A stretch of DNA of 64,000 nucleotides from NCBI RefSeq assembly GCF_000772045.1, contig NZ_CP009754.1, forward strand, positions 6,014,001-6,078,000. Reading direction: 5' to 3'. Origin of the DNA: Streptomyces sp. CCM_MD2014. Lineage in GTDB: Bacteria > Actinomycetota > Actinomycetes > Streptomycetales > Streptomycetaceae. The translations under genes were made by a program, and so were the position numbers. The notes beneath the pieces were generated by a model that worked only from the letters and a program-made list of their open reading frames with translations, was not told where the DNA came from and did not search any database. This document shows positions 9,311 to 16,043 of the stretch, piece after piece (the first letter of the stretch is position 1; every line of letters starts with the position of its first letter).

Positions 9311-9769
9311 GGACGCAAGAGGGTGAAAACAAGGGTGATTTACGGTCCGGGTGGCCGCCGTGGTGATTCGCCGACGTGCTTTTCGGTCTTTGTGGTCGCG
9401 GCCGAAGCCCGGCCCGGAAATCCATGCGGTCGTTCCGTGAATTGACCGTATTCGCCCTCATATCCCGTCCGTGGTCGGTGCGGCGCCCGTTTCCGGTGAC
9501 CGTTTGCCGCTTGGGAGTGCCCGAATGGCGCCCGCATCGAACTGTGTGTCCCGGCGGATGCCGCATGACGGACAGTCCGCCCGGCTCGGCTGTTCATCTG
9601 CTCGAAACCTTTGGTCAACTACCTTGCTCCAGACATATTTCAGGCCACCGGGCGAACTCTGAAATTTATCGCCGCGCGTTGCGCGGAAGAGGCGGTTCTA
9701 CTTAGCCTCAGCGGGCAACGGTGCGACGTGATCGCTTGAAAGTGATCGCTCGAACGAAGGGAGCGCGAC
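9311..9769 (+). promoter_or_regulatory. AT-richer spacer ahead of the esx-type genes; likely promoter region
   Basis: 459 bp with no gene I can support and clearly lower GC than the flanks. A tentative promoter is TTGGTC (9611-9616) and CATATT (9634-9639), 17 nt apart. A short hairpin CCGCGC-GTT-GCGCGG lies near 9671-9685. Just before the ribosome site of the next gene there is a 13-nt direct repeat, GTGATCGCTTGAA (9728-9740) and GTGATCGCTCGAA (9742-9754), one mismatch, 14-nt spacing, probably in the 5' leader. Confidence 0.35.
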
Positions 9770-10105
9770 ATGGCGGACAGCGCCGCAAGGAAAGCGGACT
9801 ATGCCAAGGGCTTGGGGGGCGTCTCGTCCCTGGAGTCGGCCCGGAGCCAGGTGGAGAGGATCCAGAACAACGTCGCCGAGATCGCCTCGCGTTCCGGCGT
9901 CGGCGGCGACGAGGGCCAGGCCCTGCTGAAGCTCTTCCGCAGCTGGAACACGGAGGCCCAGACGGTCGTCGTCCAGATCAGCAAGATGATCGACGCCCTC
10001 CAGGAGAACGTCACCTCCGCCAACCGCCTGGCACAGGAGAACCAGGACCTCACCGAGGTCCTCAACAGCAAGACCAGTCAGGGCGTCTTCCAGGCGCTGC
10101 TCTGA
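9770..10105 (+). CDS. WXG100-like ESX substrate (WXT variant)
   Basis: A 111-residue all-helical protein with the size and hairpin pattern of WXG100/Esx proteins, the small dimeric substrates that are also needed for ESX function. The turn between the two helices reads FRSWNTEA at about residues 61-68, so the WXG motif appears as W-N-T. The second helix continues with Ile/Val/Met heptad positions (VVVQISKMIDALQENV). The start is supported by GAAGGGAG about 5 nt upstream. It is followed by another Esx-size gene after two hairpins, the arrangement expected of an Esx pair. Family membership is inferred from size, fold pattern and place in the ESX locus. Confidence 0.8.
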   Translation: MADSAARKADYAKGLGGVSSLESARSQVERIQNNVAEIASRSGVGGDEGQALLKLFRSWNTEAQTVVVQISKMIDALQENVTSANRLAQENQDLTEVLNSKTSQGVFQALL

Positions 10106-10118
10106 CGCGTCCGGCGCG

Positions 10119-10142
10119 GTGCGGCCTCCAGCGCCGCCGCAC
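10119..10142 (+). other. Hairpin after the first esx-type gene
   Basis: GTGCGGC (10119-10125) pairs with GCCGCAC (10136-10142), 7 bp, 10-nt loop, directly downstream of the stop at 10105. Could stabilise the 3' end or partly stop transcription. Confidence 0.4.
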
Positions 10143-10155
10143 TGTTCGTGCTTCC

Positions 10156-10174
10156 CCGGACGCGAGGCGTCCGG
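10156..10174 (+). other. Perfect 8-bp hairpin ahead of the second esx-type gene
   Basis: CCGGACGC (10156-10163), GAG loop, GCGTCCGG (10167-10174). It lies about 20 nt before the next start codon, immediately ahead of its GAGAGGAG ribosome site, so it could tune translation or mark a processing site between the paired genes. Confidence 0.45.
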
Positions 10175-10193
10175 CCACCCGAGAGGAGACGTC

Positions 10194-10502
10194 ATGGCCG
10201 ACGGCATCATCGACGTGCAGTACCCCGTGGTCCGCAAGGCCGTCGAGGAGTTGACGGACCAGACACAGCAGATCATCACCACCCTCAACAACCTGGAGGA
10301 CGAGCTGCGGCCGCTCGTCGCGTCCTGGGAGGGTGCGGACCAGGAGATGTACCGGCGGGTGCAGATGGAGTGGGACCAGGCCACCAAGAACATGGCCACC
10401 CTGCTCAACGACAACGGCACGCTGATCCAGTCCATCCACGACAACCACTCCCGCGACGAGCGCCGCAGCGCCGACAACTGGGGCAACGTGCGGGCGCGTT
10501 AG
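10194..10502 (+). CDS. WXG100 family ESX substrate
   Basis: A 102-residue WXG100 protein with the motif in canonical form: LVASWEGADQEMYRR at about residues 46-60 (W-E-G), with the Tyr and Arg that usually follow in helix 2. The first helix (VVRKAVEELTDQTQQIITTLNNLEDEL) gives the antiparallel hairpin partner. ATG at 10194 is preceded by GAGAGGAG; an in-frame start at 10119 would add 25 Cys/Pro-rich residues unlike the family and lacks a ribosome site. With the gene just upstream it probably forms the heterodimer exported by the EccC motor. A strong hairpin follows the stop. Confidence 0.93.
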   Translation: MADGIIDVQYPVVRKAVEELTDQTQQIITTLNNLEDELRPLVASWEGADQEMYRRVQMEWDQATKNMATLLNDNGTLIQSIHDNHSRDERRSADNWGNVRAR

Positions 10503-10503
10503 A

Positions 10504-10552
10504 GCCGCCCGCCTCGTCCCGCTTCCGTCCGGACGGCGGAGCGGCGGGCGGC
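10504..10552 (+). terminator. Strong hairpin after the WXG100 gene
   Basis: GCCGCCCGCC (10504-10513) pairs perfectly with GGCGGGCGGC (10543-10552), and the interior is itself nearly palindromic around GTCCGGAC. It starts one base after the stop codon. No T run. It could end or attenuate the esx transcript before the next gene. Confidence 0.6.
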
Positions 10553-10633
10553 GTGCCGCGGCGGTCACGCGGTGTGCCCTCGCCGTTTCGCGGTCCGCCC
10601 CCCGTCAGGCACCGAGCGGCAGGAGAGCTTCCG

Positions 10634-11104
10634 ATGGCCGACAACCCCACAGACATCAAGCACTTCGACCTGTCCGCGATGGAGAACTTCCGCGACTACG
10701 AGGTGGACCGGGCGTACAAGGACGCCAAGAGGCACCGCGAAGGCGGCGGGGAGGGCGACCCCCGCACGCTCGGCGACCTCGTCGACGGCCACACCACCGC
10801 GGACAACCTCGACCAGAACCAGCAACTGCTGCGCATCGGCAAGATGGCCACCGACGGGCGGATCTCGGGGCCCAAGCTGCTCGAAGGCGTCCGGGAGGCC
10901 GCCACGGCCCTCGACAAGCTCCTCGGCGATCAGATCGACCTGTACAAGGAGTTGCAGGACGCGCTCACCGACACCATCGAGGGGGCGCGCAAGACCCAGG
11001 CCAAGAACCTGGACGCGATCGACGCCCAGACGCTGCTCCAGCACTTCGACGAGGTCGACACCCTCACCGCCGGCGGCAGCGGCGAGGGTGACTCCGACTC
11101 CTAG
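10634..11104 (+). CDS. Type VII locus-associated helical protein, unknown function
   Basis: A 156-residue, strongly acidic, helical protein that I cannot place in a named family with confidence. It starts MADNPTDIKHFDL and has a long amphipathic helix at about residues 85-135 (KLLGDQIDLYKELQDALTDTIEGARKTQAKNLDAIDA), the kind of helical bundle seen in ESX-associated substrates longer than WXG100. The tail is Gly/Ser/Asp-rich (GGSGEGDSDS). ATG at 10634 follows GCAGGAGAG. No signal peptide or membrane helix. Position between WXG100 and AAWKG genes makes secretion by, or assembly with, the ESX system likely. An EspA/EspE-like role is possible but is only inference. Confidence 0.75.
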   Translation: MADNPTDIKHFDLSAMENFRDYEVDRAYKDAKRHREGGGEGDPRTLGDLVDGHTTADNLDQNQQLLRIGKMATDGRISGPKLLEGVREAATALDKLLGDQIDLYKELQDALTDTIEGARKTQAKNLDAIDAQTLLQHFDEVDTLTAGGSGEGDSDS

Positions 11105-11117
11105 ACAACCCGTGCCG

Positions 11118-11135
11118 CGCGACAGGCGTGTCGCG
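11118..11135 (+). other. 7-bp perfect hairpin between ESX-associated genes
   Basis: CGCGACA (11118-11124), GGCG loop, TGTCGCG (11129-11135), in the 65-nt gap ahead of the AAWKG-type gene. Too short to call a terminator; it may be an RNA processing or stability element. Confidence 0.35.
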
Positions 11136-11169
11136 TGCCGCACGACGACCCGACCAGAGAGGGCGCCCG

Positions 11170-14100
11170 GTGGTCGACCGTTACGACGCGGACTCCATAG
11201 ACAACGTCAACAAGTACGAGGACGCCACGGACGCGTCGTCCGACGTCTGGGCGGGCCTGGTCACGCACATCACCGGCTACCCGGTGCCGGACCGCAGCAC
11301 CGTCTTCGACACCCTCCGCTCCGACCACGGCGGCAAGCTGTTCCGGATGGACATCAGGGACCGCGGCCTCGGCTCGTTCGTCGAGGACGCGTCCGGCTTT
11401 CTGCGGAACACCGGCGAGGACTACGACATCTGGTTCTTCGACGGCGGCAAGAAGACCCAGATCAAGCAGGCCAGGATCGTCTTCGAGGGCCGGGTGAAGG
11501 CGGGCGACGAGCTGATCTTCGCCGACCCCGGGACGGACGACGTCGCCAACGCCTCCGTGCGCGAGGGCAACGAGTTCAAGGACTACAACAAGGACCAGAT
11601 GAGCACCGTCGCCCTCGCCCGCTACATGAACGGGCCGCGGACGGCGCTCCTCGAACTGCTCGGCGGCAACACGGCGGACGCCCGCTTCAGCAATCTCGGC
11701 GTGGCCGAGGACGCCTCGGTCGACCTCAACTCCTTCGACACCACCGGCCGGGCCTTCGACTTCGCGGCCCAGTTCTTCCGGGACCAGGGGCCCAAGATCA
11801 AGGAGTGGGAGGACGCGCTCGGCCGGGAGGACGCGACCTGGAAGGGCGAGGCCGCGGAGGTCTTCCGCAGCCTGCTGACGAAGATCCGCGAGAACTACGA
11901 CGCGTACATCGAGACGTTCGACGAGAAGCCCGGCACGGGCGAGGGCGACGGCACCGGGAAGACGGTGTACTCACGCGCCCTCTCCCAGGCCCGCTCGGCA
12001 CTGGAGGACGCGGCCGACAAGCTGCTGGACGCGTGGATCACCTGGGCCAACTCGGACTACTACGACCCGCACCGGGTGCTGCGGTACGTACTGGACGACC
12101 TGGCCCAGTGGGTGGACACCAACAACGTCGCCAACACGGACATCAAGACGACCTACTCGGCGTACTCCTCGACCACCTACCACGACCCGCGCGACGGCTT
12201 CACCCAGAACCACCCCGAGTACGGCGACCTCACCGACATCGCCAACTGGGCGAAGGTCGGCGACAAGGCCGTACAGATCTGGAGCCGCGGCGTCGACGAG
12301 TACCTCGTCAAGCCCGCCCGGACCGTGCAGTCCACGCTGAACAACACGTTCCTGGACCTGGGCGGGGACTTCACCGAGAACATCCCGGAGCCGAAGTCGA
12401 CCAGCACGGCCTCGCAGGAGTACGAGGAGCGCAAGGCCGAGGAGGCCCAGGAGGAGATCGACCGGCAGAACGAGGAGAACCGCCGCTACCAGGACGAACT
12501 CCGCGAGGAGCAGGAGCGGCAGCGGGAGGAGGACCGGAAGTACCAGGACGAGCTGCGGGAGGAGCAGAACCGGCAGCGCGAGGAGGACAAGCGGGCCCAG
12601 GACGAACTCCGGGACGAGCAGAACCGGCAGCGCGAGGAGGACAAGCGGGCCCAGGACGAACTCCGGGACGAGCAGAACCGGCAGCGTGACGAGGACCGCG
12701 ACTACCAGGACGAACTCCGCGAGGAGCAGGAGCGGCAGCGCGAGGAGGACCGGAAGTACCAGGACGAACTCCGCGCCGAGCAGGAGAAGCAGGCCGACGA
12801 GGCCCAGGAGCAGCTCCGGACGCTGAACGACCCCTCGGCCACGGACCTCGGCGGCCTCGACGACCTGCTGAACCGGGACCTCCCGGTCACCGAGAGCCTC
12901 GGCGACATGGGCGGCCTCAACGGCGGTTCCGGTGACGCCGACAGCGCGCTCACCGACGACCTCGGCAACCTCGGAGCGGTGAACGGCGGACCCGGCGGCG
13001 GCCCGTCCACCGACGGTCTCGGCAACCTCGGCGACGCCAACAACGCGGTGAACGAAAGCCTCGCGGGCCCCGGCGGCGGCCCGGGGGGCGGCCAACCCGC
13101 GGTTGTGCCCCCGCCGGCGAACCTGGGCAGCCTCGGTGGCCTCAACTCCGGCGGCGGCGCGCGGCTGCCGAACGAGCGCACCCCGGGCCTCGTCGACGGC
13201 AACCCCGTCGCACGGTTCCCGGACGGCAGCAGCACCAGCTTCGACCCCGACACCGGCCTGCTGACCACCACCGGCCCCGACGGCTCGACCACCACCACGG
13301 ACCTGGGCAACGGCCTGCAGGTGACCAACCCGGACGGCTCGGTCACCTCCCTCACCCACGACGGCAAGCTCGCCACGACGTTCCCGGACGGCCGTACGGA
13401 GACCATCGACCCGTCGACGGGTCGGGCGGTGACGACGGGTCCGGACGGTTCGACGACCACGACGGATCTGGGGAGTCTCGGGGGGTTGAACGGTGGTGGC
13501 GGTGGTGGGGTGCTGGACATGCCGACGGGTGGCAGTGCGCAGTTGTCGGGTGGTGATCTGATCAGTCGGTTCCCGGACGGGAGCAGTTCGAGTTTCGATC
13601 CGGATTCGGGGTTGTTGACGACGACGGGTCCGGACGGTGGGACGACGACCGTGGATCTGGGCAGTGGTGTGCAGGTGGCGAATCCGGACGGTTCGGTGAC
13701 GTCGTTGGGTGATGACGGGAGTCTGACGACGAGGTTCCCGGACGGTACGACGCAGAGTGTGGACCCGTCGACGGGTCGGGCGGTGACGACGCGTCCGGAC
13801 GGTTCGACGACCACGACGGATCTGGGGAGCCTCGGCGGCCTCAACGGCCAGAGCGGTCAGGGCGGCCCCGACTCCCCGGGCGACCTGCGGACCCAGTCGA
13901 ACGGGGACCTCGACGGCCTCGGCGACCTCGACCCGGGCAGTCTCGACCTGGGCAGCCTCGACGGCCTGAACTCCGGTGGCGGCTCGGGGCTTCAGACACC
14001 CACGGGCGGGGACACGTCGCTGGCCGGCGACGACCTGCTCACCCGGTTCCCGGACGGCACCCGGGCGACGTTCGACACCCAGAGCGGGATGCTGACCGCC

Positions 14101-14988
14101 ACCCACCCGGACGGGTCCGTCACCACCACCGACCTCACCCACGGCGCGCGGGTGACCAACCCCGACGGCTCCGTCACCTCCCTCGACAACGGCCAGTTGA
14201 CCACCGACTTCCCGGACGGCAGCACCCAGGTCGTCGATCCGGAGACCGGCATCGCCACCGTCACCGACGCGCAGGGCCACACCGAGACGGTGAACCTGCA
14301 CGACCTCAACACGGGCAACGGTCCGACCTCCTCGGACGGCACCGGTCTCCTCGACGAACTCGGCTCGCTGGACGGTCTCGGCTCGCTGGACGGTCTCGAC
14401 GGGCTCGGGAGCAGCGGCGGCGGGGGCGGGGGCGGCGGCACCAGTACCGAGACCCTCTCCGCCTCCGACCTCGGCCTGGGCAGCGGAGGTTCGCTCGCCT
14501 CCGCCACCGGCGGCGGACTCACCGCCGGTGCCTCCGTGGGCTCCGACGGCCTCCTCACCGGCACCGCGGCCCCGCTGTCCGACGGCGCCACCACCGGGGC
14601 CGGAGGCACCCCGCTCACCCCGGCCGCCGGGGGCGGAACGGCCGGAGCCCCGGGCATGCCCGGCACCCCCGGCATGCCGATGGGCGGCATGGGCGGCATG
14701 GGCGGCGGCGGTGAGAAGGGCAACGGCGAACGGGTGCGGGCCGTCCTGGTCGACGCCGCCGAGGAGAGCGAGCGCCGCAACCGCAGGCGGCGCAGCCCCT
14801 GGAACCGCCAGGAGGACAGCGACACCTTCCTGGCCCCGGCGTCCCGCGTCGCCACCACGGGCGGCGACTCCCCCGAGCAGGAGCCGGGCCAGGGCCGCGG
14901 AGCCACGACGTCCGCCGACTACCTGGAGGAGGACGCGGACGTGTGGGGCACCGAGGACGGCGGCACCCCGGCCGTCATCGGACGGTGA
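11170..14988 (+). CDS. AAWKG-family ESX-associated repeat protein
   Basis: A 1,272-residue protein built in blocks. Residues 1-400 are helical and include EDATWKGEAAEVF, the motif that I recall naming the Streptomyces AAWKG family, a variant of the WXG turn. Residues 415-545 are a charged coiled coil of 18-residue units (YQDELREEQERQREEDRK). Residues 555-675 are Gly/Asn-rich with recurring LGxLGGLNGG. Residues 676-1047 hold three ~110-residue repeats of short strands each ending PDG (SFDPDTGLLTTTGPDG). A Gly/Met-rich stretch and an Arg-rich block (RRNRRRRSPW) follow. GTG at 11170 has AGAGAGG upstream. No signal peptide; probably a type VII substrate or cell-surface protein. Codon use shifts inside the repeats (about 13400-13830). 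Confidence 0.85.
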   Translation: MVDRYDADSIDNVNKYEDATDASSDVWAGLVTHITGYPVPDRSTVFDTLRSDHGGKLFRMDIRDRGLGSFVEDASGFLRNTGEDYDIWFFDGGKKTQIKQARIVFEGRVKAGDELIFADPGTDDVANASVREGNEFKDYNKDQMSTVALARYMNGPRTALLELLGGNTADARFSNLGVAEDASVDLNSFDTTGRAFDFAAQFFRDQGPKIKEWEDALGREDATWKGEAAEVFRSLLTKIRENYDAYIETFDEKPGTGEGDGTGKTVYSRALSQARSALEDAADKLLDAWITWANSDYYDPHRVLRYVLDDLAQWVDTNNVANTDIKTTYSAYSSTTYHDPRDGFTQNHPEYGDLTDIANWAKVGDKAVQIWSRGVDEYLVKPARTVQSTLNNTFLDLGGDFTENIPEPKSTSTASQEYEERKAEEAQEEIDRQNEENRRYQDELREEQERQREEDRKYQDELREEQNRQREEDKRAQDELRDEQNRQREEDKRAQDELRDEQNRQRDEDRDYQDELREEQERQREEDRKYQDELRAEQEKQADEAQEQLRTLNDPSATDLGGLDDLLNRDLPVTESLGDMGGLNGGSGDADSALTDDLGNLGAVNGGPGGGPSTDGLGNLGDANNAVNESLAGPGGGPGGGQPAVVPPPANLGSLGGLNSGGGARLPNERTPGLVDGNPVARFPDGSSTSFDPDTGLLTTTGPDGSTTTTDLGNGLQVTNPDGSVTSLTHDGKLATTFPDGRTETIDPSTGRAVTTGPDGSTTTTDLGSLGGLNGGGGGGVLDMPTGGSAQLSGGDLISRFPDGSSSSFDPDSGLLTTTGPDGGTTTVDLGSGVQVANPDGSVTSLGDDGSLTTRFPDGTTQSVDPSTGRAVTTRPDGSTTTTDLGSLGGLNGQSGQGGPDSPGDLRTQSNGDLDGLGDLDPGSLDLGSLDGLNSGGGSGLQTPTGGDTSLAGDDLLTRFPDGTRATFDTQSGMLTATHPDGSVTTTDLTHGARVTNPDGSVTSLDNGQLTTDFPDGSTQVVDPETGIATVTDAQGHTETVNLHDLNTGNGPTSSDGTGLLDELGSLDGLGSLDGLDGLGSSGGGGGGGGTSTETLSASDLGLGSGGSLASATGGGLTAGASVGSDGLLTGTAAPLSDGATTGAGGTPLTPAAGGGTAGAPGMPGTPGMPMGGMGGMGGGGEKGNGERVRAVLVDAAEESERRNRRRRSPWNRQEDSDTFLAPASRVATTGGDSPEQEPGQGRGATTSADYLEEDADVWGTEDGGTPAVIGR
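12470..12805 (+). repeat. 54-bp tandem repeats encoding a charged coiled coil
   Basis: About six units of 18 codons (pattern YQDELREEQxRQREEDxx). Two adjacent units at about 12580-12687 differ by a single base, so they are recent copies. The unit is not a multiple of seven, so an unusual hendecad-like pitch is expected. Confidence 0.85.
13195..14310 (+). repeat. Three ~110-codon PDG repeats with an odd-codon segment
   Basis: Each copy runs RFPDG..SFDP..GLLT.T.PDG..TT.DL....VTNPDGSVTSL......T.FPDG....DP.TG. and is followed by LGSLGGLN. About 13400-13830 uses T/G-ending codons (GGT, CTG/TTG, AGT, GAT) far more than the C-ending codons of the rest, so it seems to come from another allele or to have expanded separately. 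Confidence 0.85.
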
Positions 14989-15112
14989 CGGCCGGGCGGG
15001 CGGCTGCCGCGGACGGTGCCGGGAGAGCAACGCCACCCGGTCCCCGGCTGCCGCGGCCGGCACCCCACCAGGCAAGATCGACCGTGCAGCCACAGGACTT
15101 CAGGGAGCGGAC

Positions 15113-15568
15113 GTGACGGAACCACTGGAACAGCGGCTGGAGAATGCCATGGCCGAGCTCCGGTCCGCCCAGGAGGCGGTCGAGCGCACCGAACGCGAGC
15201 TGCGGCAGGCCTCGTTCGCGGTGCTCTCCTCCGACCGTGCCGTCCGCGTCACCGTGGGCGCCCAGGGCGCGCTGACCGGTATCGACTTCCTGGAGCACAA
15301 GTACCGCGACATGTCCCCCCAGGAGCTGGCCGCCAGCGTCCTGGAGGCGGCGAACGCGGCACAGCAGAAGATGAACCGGCACGTGATGAAGGCGATGGCG
15401 CCCTTCACGGAACCCAGCAGCGAGGTGCCCGAGCTGAAGGGCTTCGAGCTGGACTGGGAGCGGATCTTCGGTCCCGGGGTGCTGGAGAAGGACGACGAGG
15501 ACACGGCCCGCGCGGACGGCCCCGCGCCGGGCTGGCGCGACGCGCTCGACGAGGACGGGGAGGACTGA
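15113..15568 (+). CDS. YbaB/EbfC-fold protein in ESX locus (EspL/EspD-like?)
   Basis: A 151-residue protein with the YbaB/EbfC fold: an N-terminal helix (LEQRLENAMAELRSAQEAVE), the central sheet RAVRVTVGAQGALTGIDFLEHKY and the helix SPQELAASVLEAANAAQQKM that packs the dimer. Bacterial YbaB proteins bind DNA, but in mycobacterial ESX-1 the proteins EspL and EspD also carry this fold and work as substrate stabilisers, so in this context a chaperone role is at least as likely. A 50-residue acidic tail (EKDDEDT, DALDEDGED) extends beyond the fold. GTG at 15113 with GGGAG upstream. The next gene begins one base after its stop, so the two are translationally linked. Confidence 0.88.
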   Translation: MTEPLEQRLENAMAELRSAQEAVERTERELRQASFAVLSSDRAVRVTVGAQGALTGIDFLEHKYRDMSPQELAASVLEAANAAQQKMNRHVMKAMAPFTEPSSEVPELKGFELDWERIFGPGVLEKDDEDTARADGPAPGWRDALDEDGED

Positions 15569-15569
15569 C

Positions 15570-15959
15570 ATGGGACAGCGCTACTACGTCGACCCGGCCC
15601 GCATCGAGGCCCTCAGCGGGCAGTTGGAAGAGATCGCCACGCTGGCCAGGAGCATGACCGAGGAGTTCCTCGACGGCCTCGCCCCCACCGTCTCGTGGCC
15701 CGGCACGTCGGGGGACTTCGCGGAGAAGGCCAAGCCGCAGGAGCAGAAGGAACGGCAGGTCACCAAGGACACCATGATGTCCATCCGCGACGCGCTGGTG
15801 AGCATCACCGACGCCACGCTCGCCCAGGTCAGGCTCATGGAGGACACCCGGGACCGCAACCTGGAGGACATCGAGCGCACCACCGACCGGATCGAGACCG
15901 ACGGCTTCGGTCTCGGCGGCTCGGGCGGCGGTGACACGGGCGGGCATGGCCGCCACTGA
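15570..15959 (+). CDS. WXG100-like protein, partner of the giant gene
   Basis: A 129-residue helical protein with a WXG turn, TVSWPGTSGDFAEKAK (W-P-G, about residues 42-46), flanked by two helices, the second rich in Met/Ile/Leu. The tail is Gly-rich (GFGLGGSGGGDTGGHGRH). It begins two bases after the YbaB-fold gene and ends 84 nt before the giant gene, so the three are probably one unit. Many large type VII toxins need a small helical partner encoded directly upstream to form the composite export signal, and this gene is in that place. That role is inference; the fold call rests on motif, length and context. Confidence 0.85.
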   Translation: MGQRYYVDPARIEALSGQLEEIATLARSMTEEFLDGLAPTVSWPGTSGDFAEKAKPQEQKERQVTKDTMMSIRDALVSITDATLAQVRLMEDTRDRNLEDIERTTDRIETDGFGLGGSGGGDTGGHGRH

Positions 15960-16043
15960 CCCGTCCGCCGCCGTGGTCCGTTCCCGCCCCGTGCCGGGAA
16001 CGGACCCGCGGTGCTGCCCGCACGGACCCGCGGGTGGTCGCCG

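Noticed and set aside
5395..9366. 1,323-codon plus-strand frame across eccD and eccB
   Set aside because: Crosses two well-supported genes in another frame and the spacer; Arg-rich and without family likeness.
9340..9705. Small frames on both strands in the eccB-esx spacer
   Set aside because: No ribosome sites, no likeness to any family, and the region has promoter-like AT-rich composition instead.
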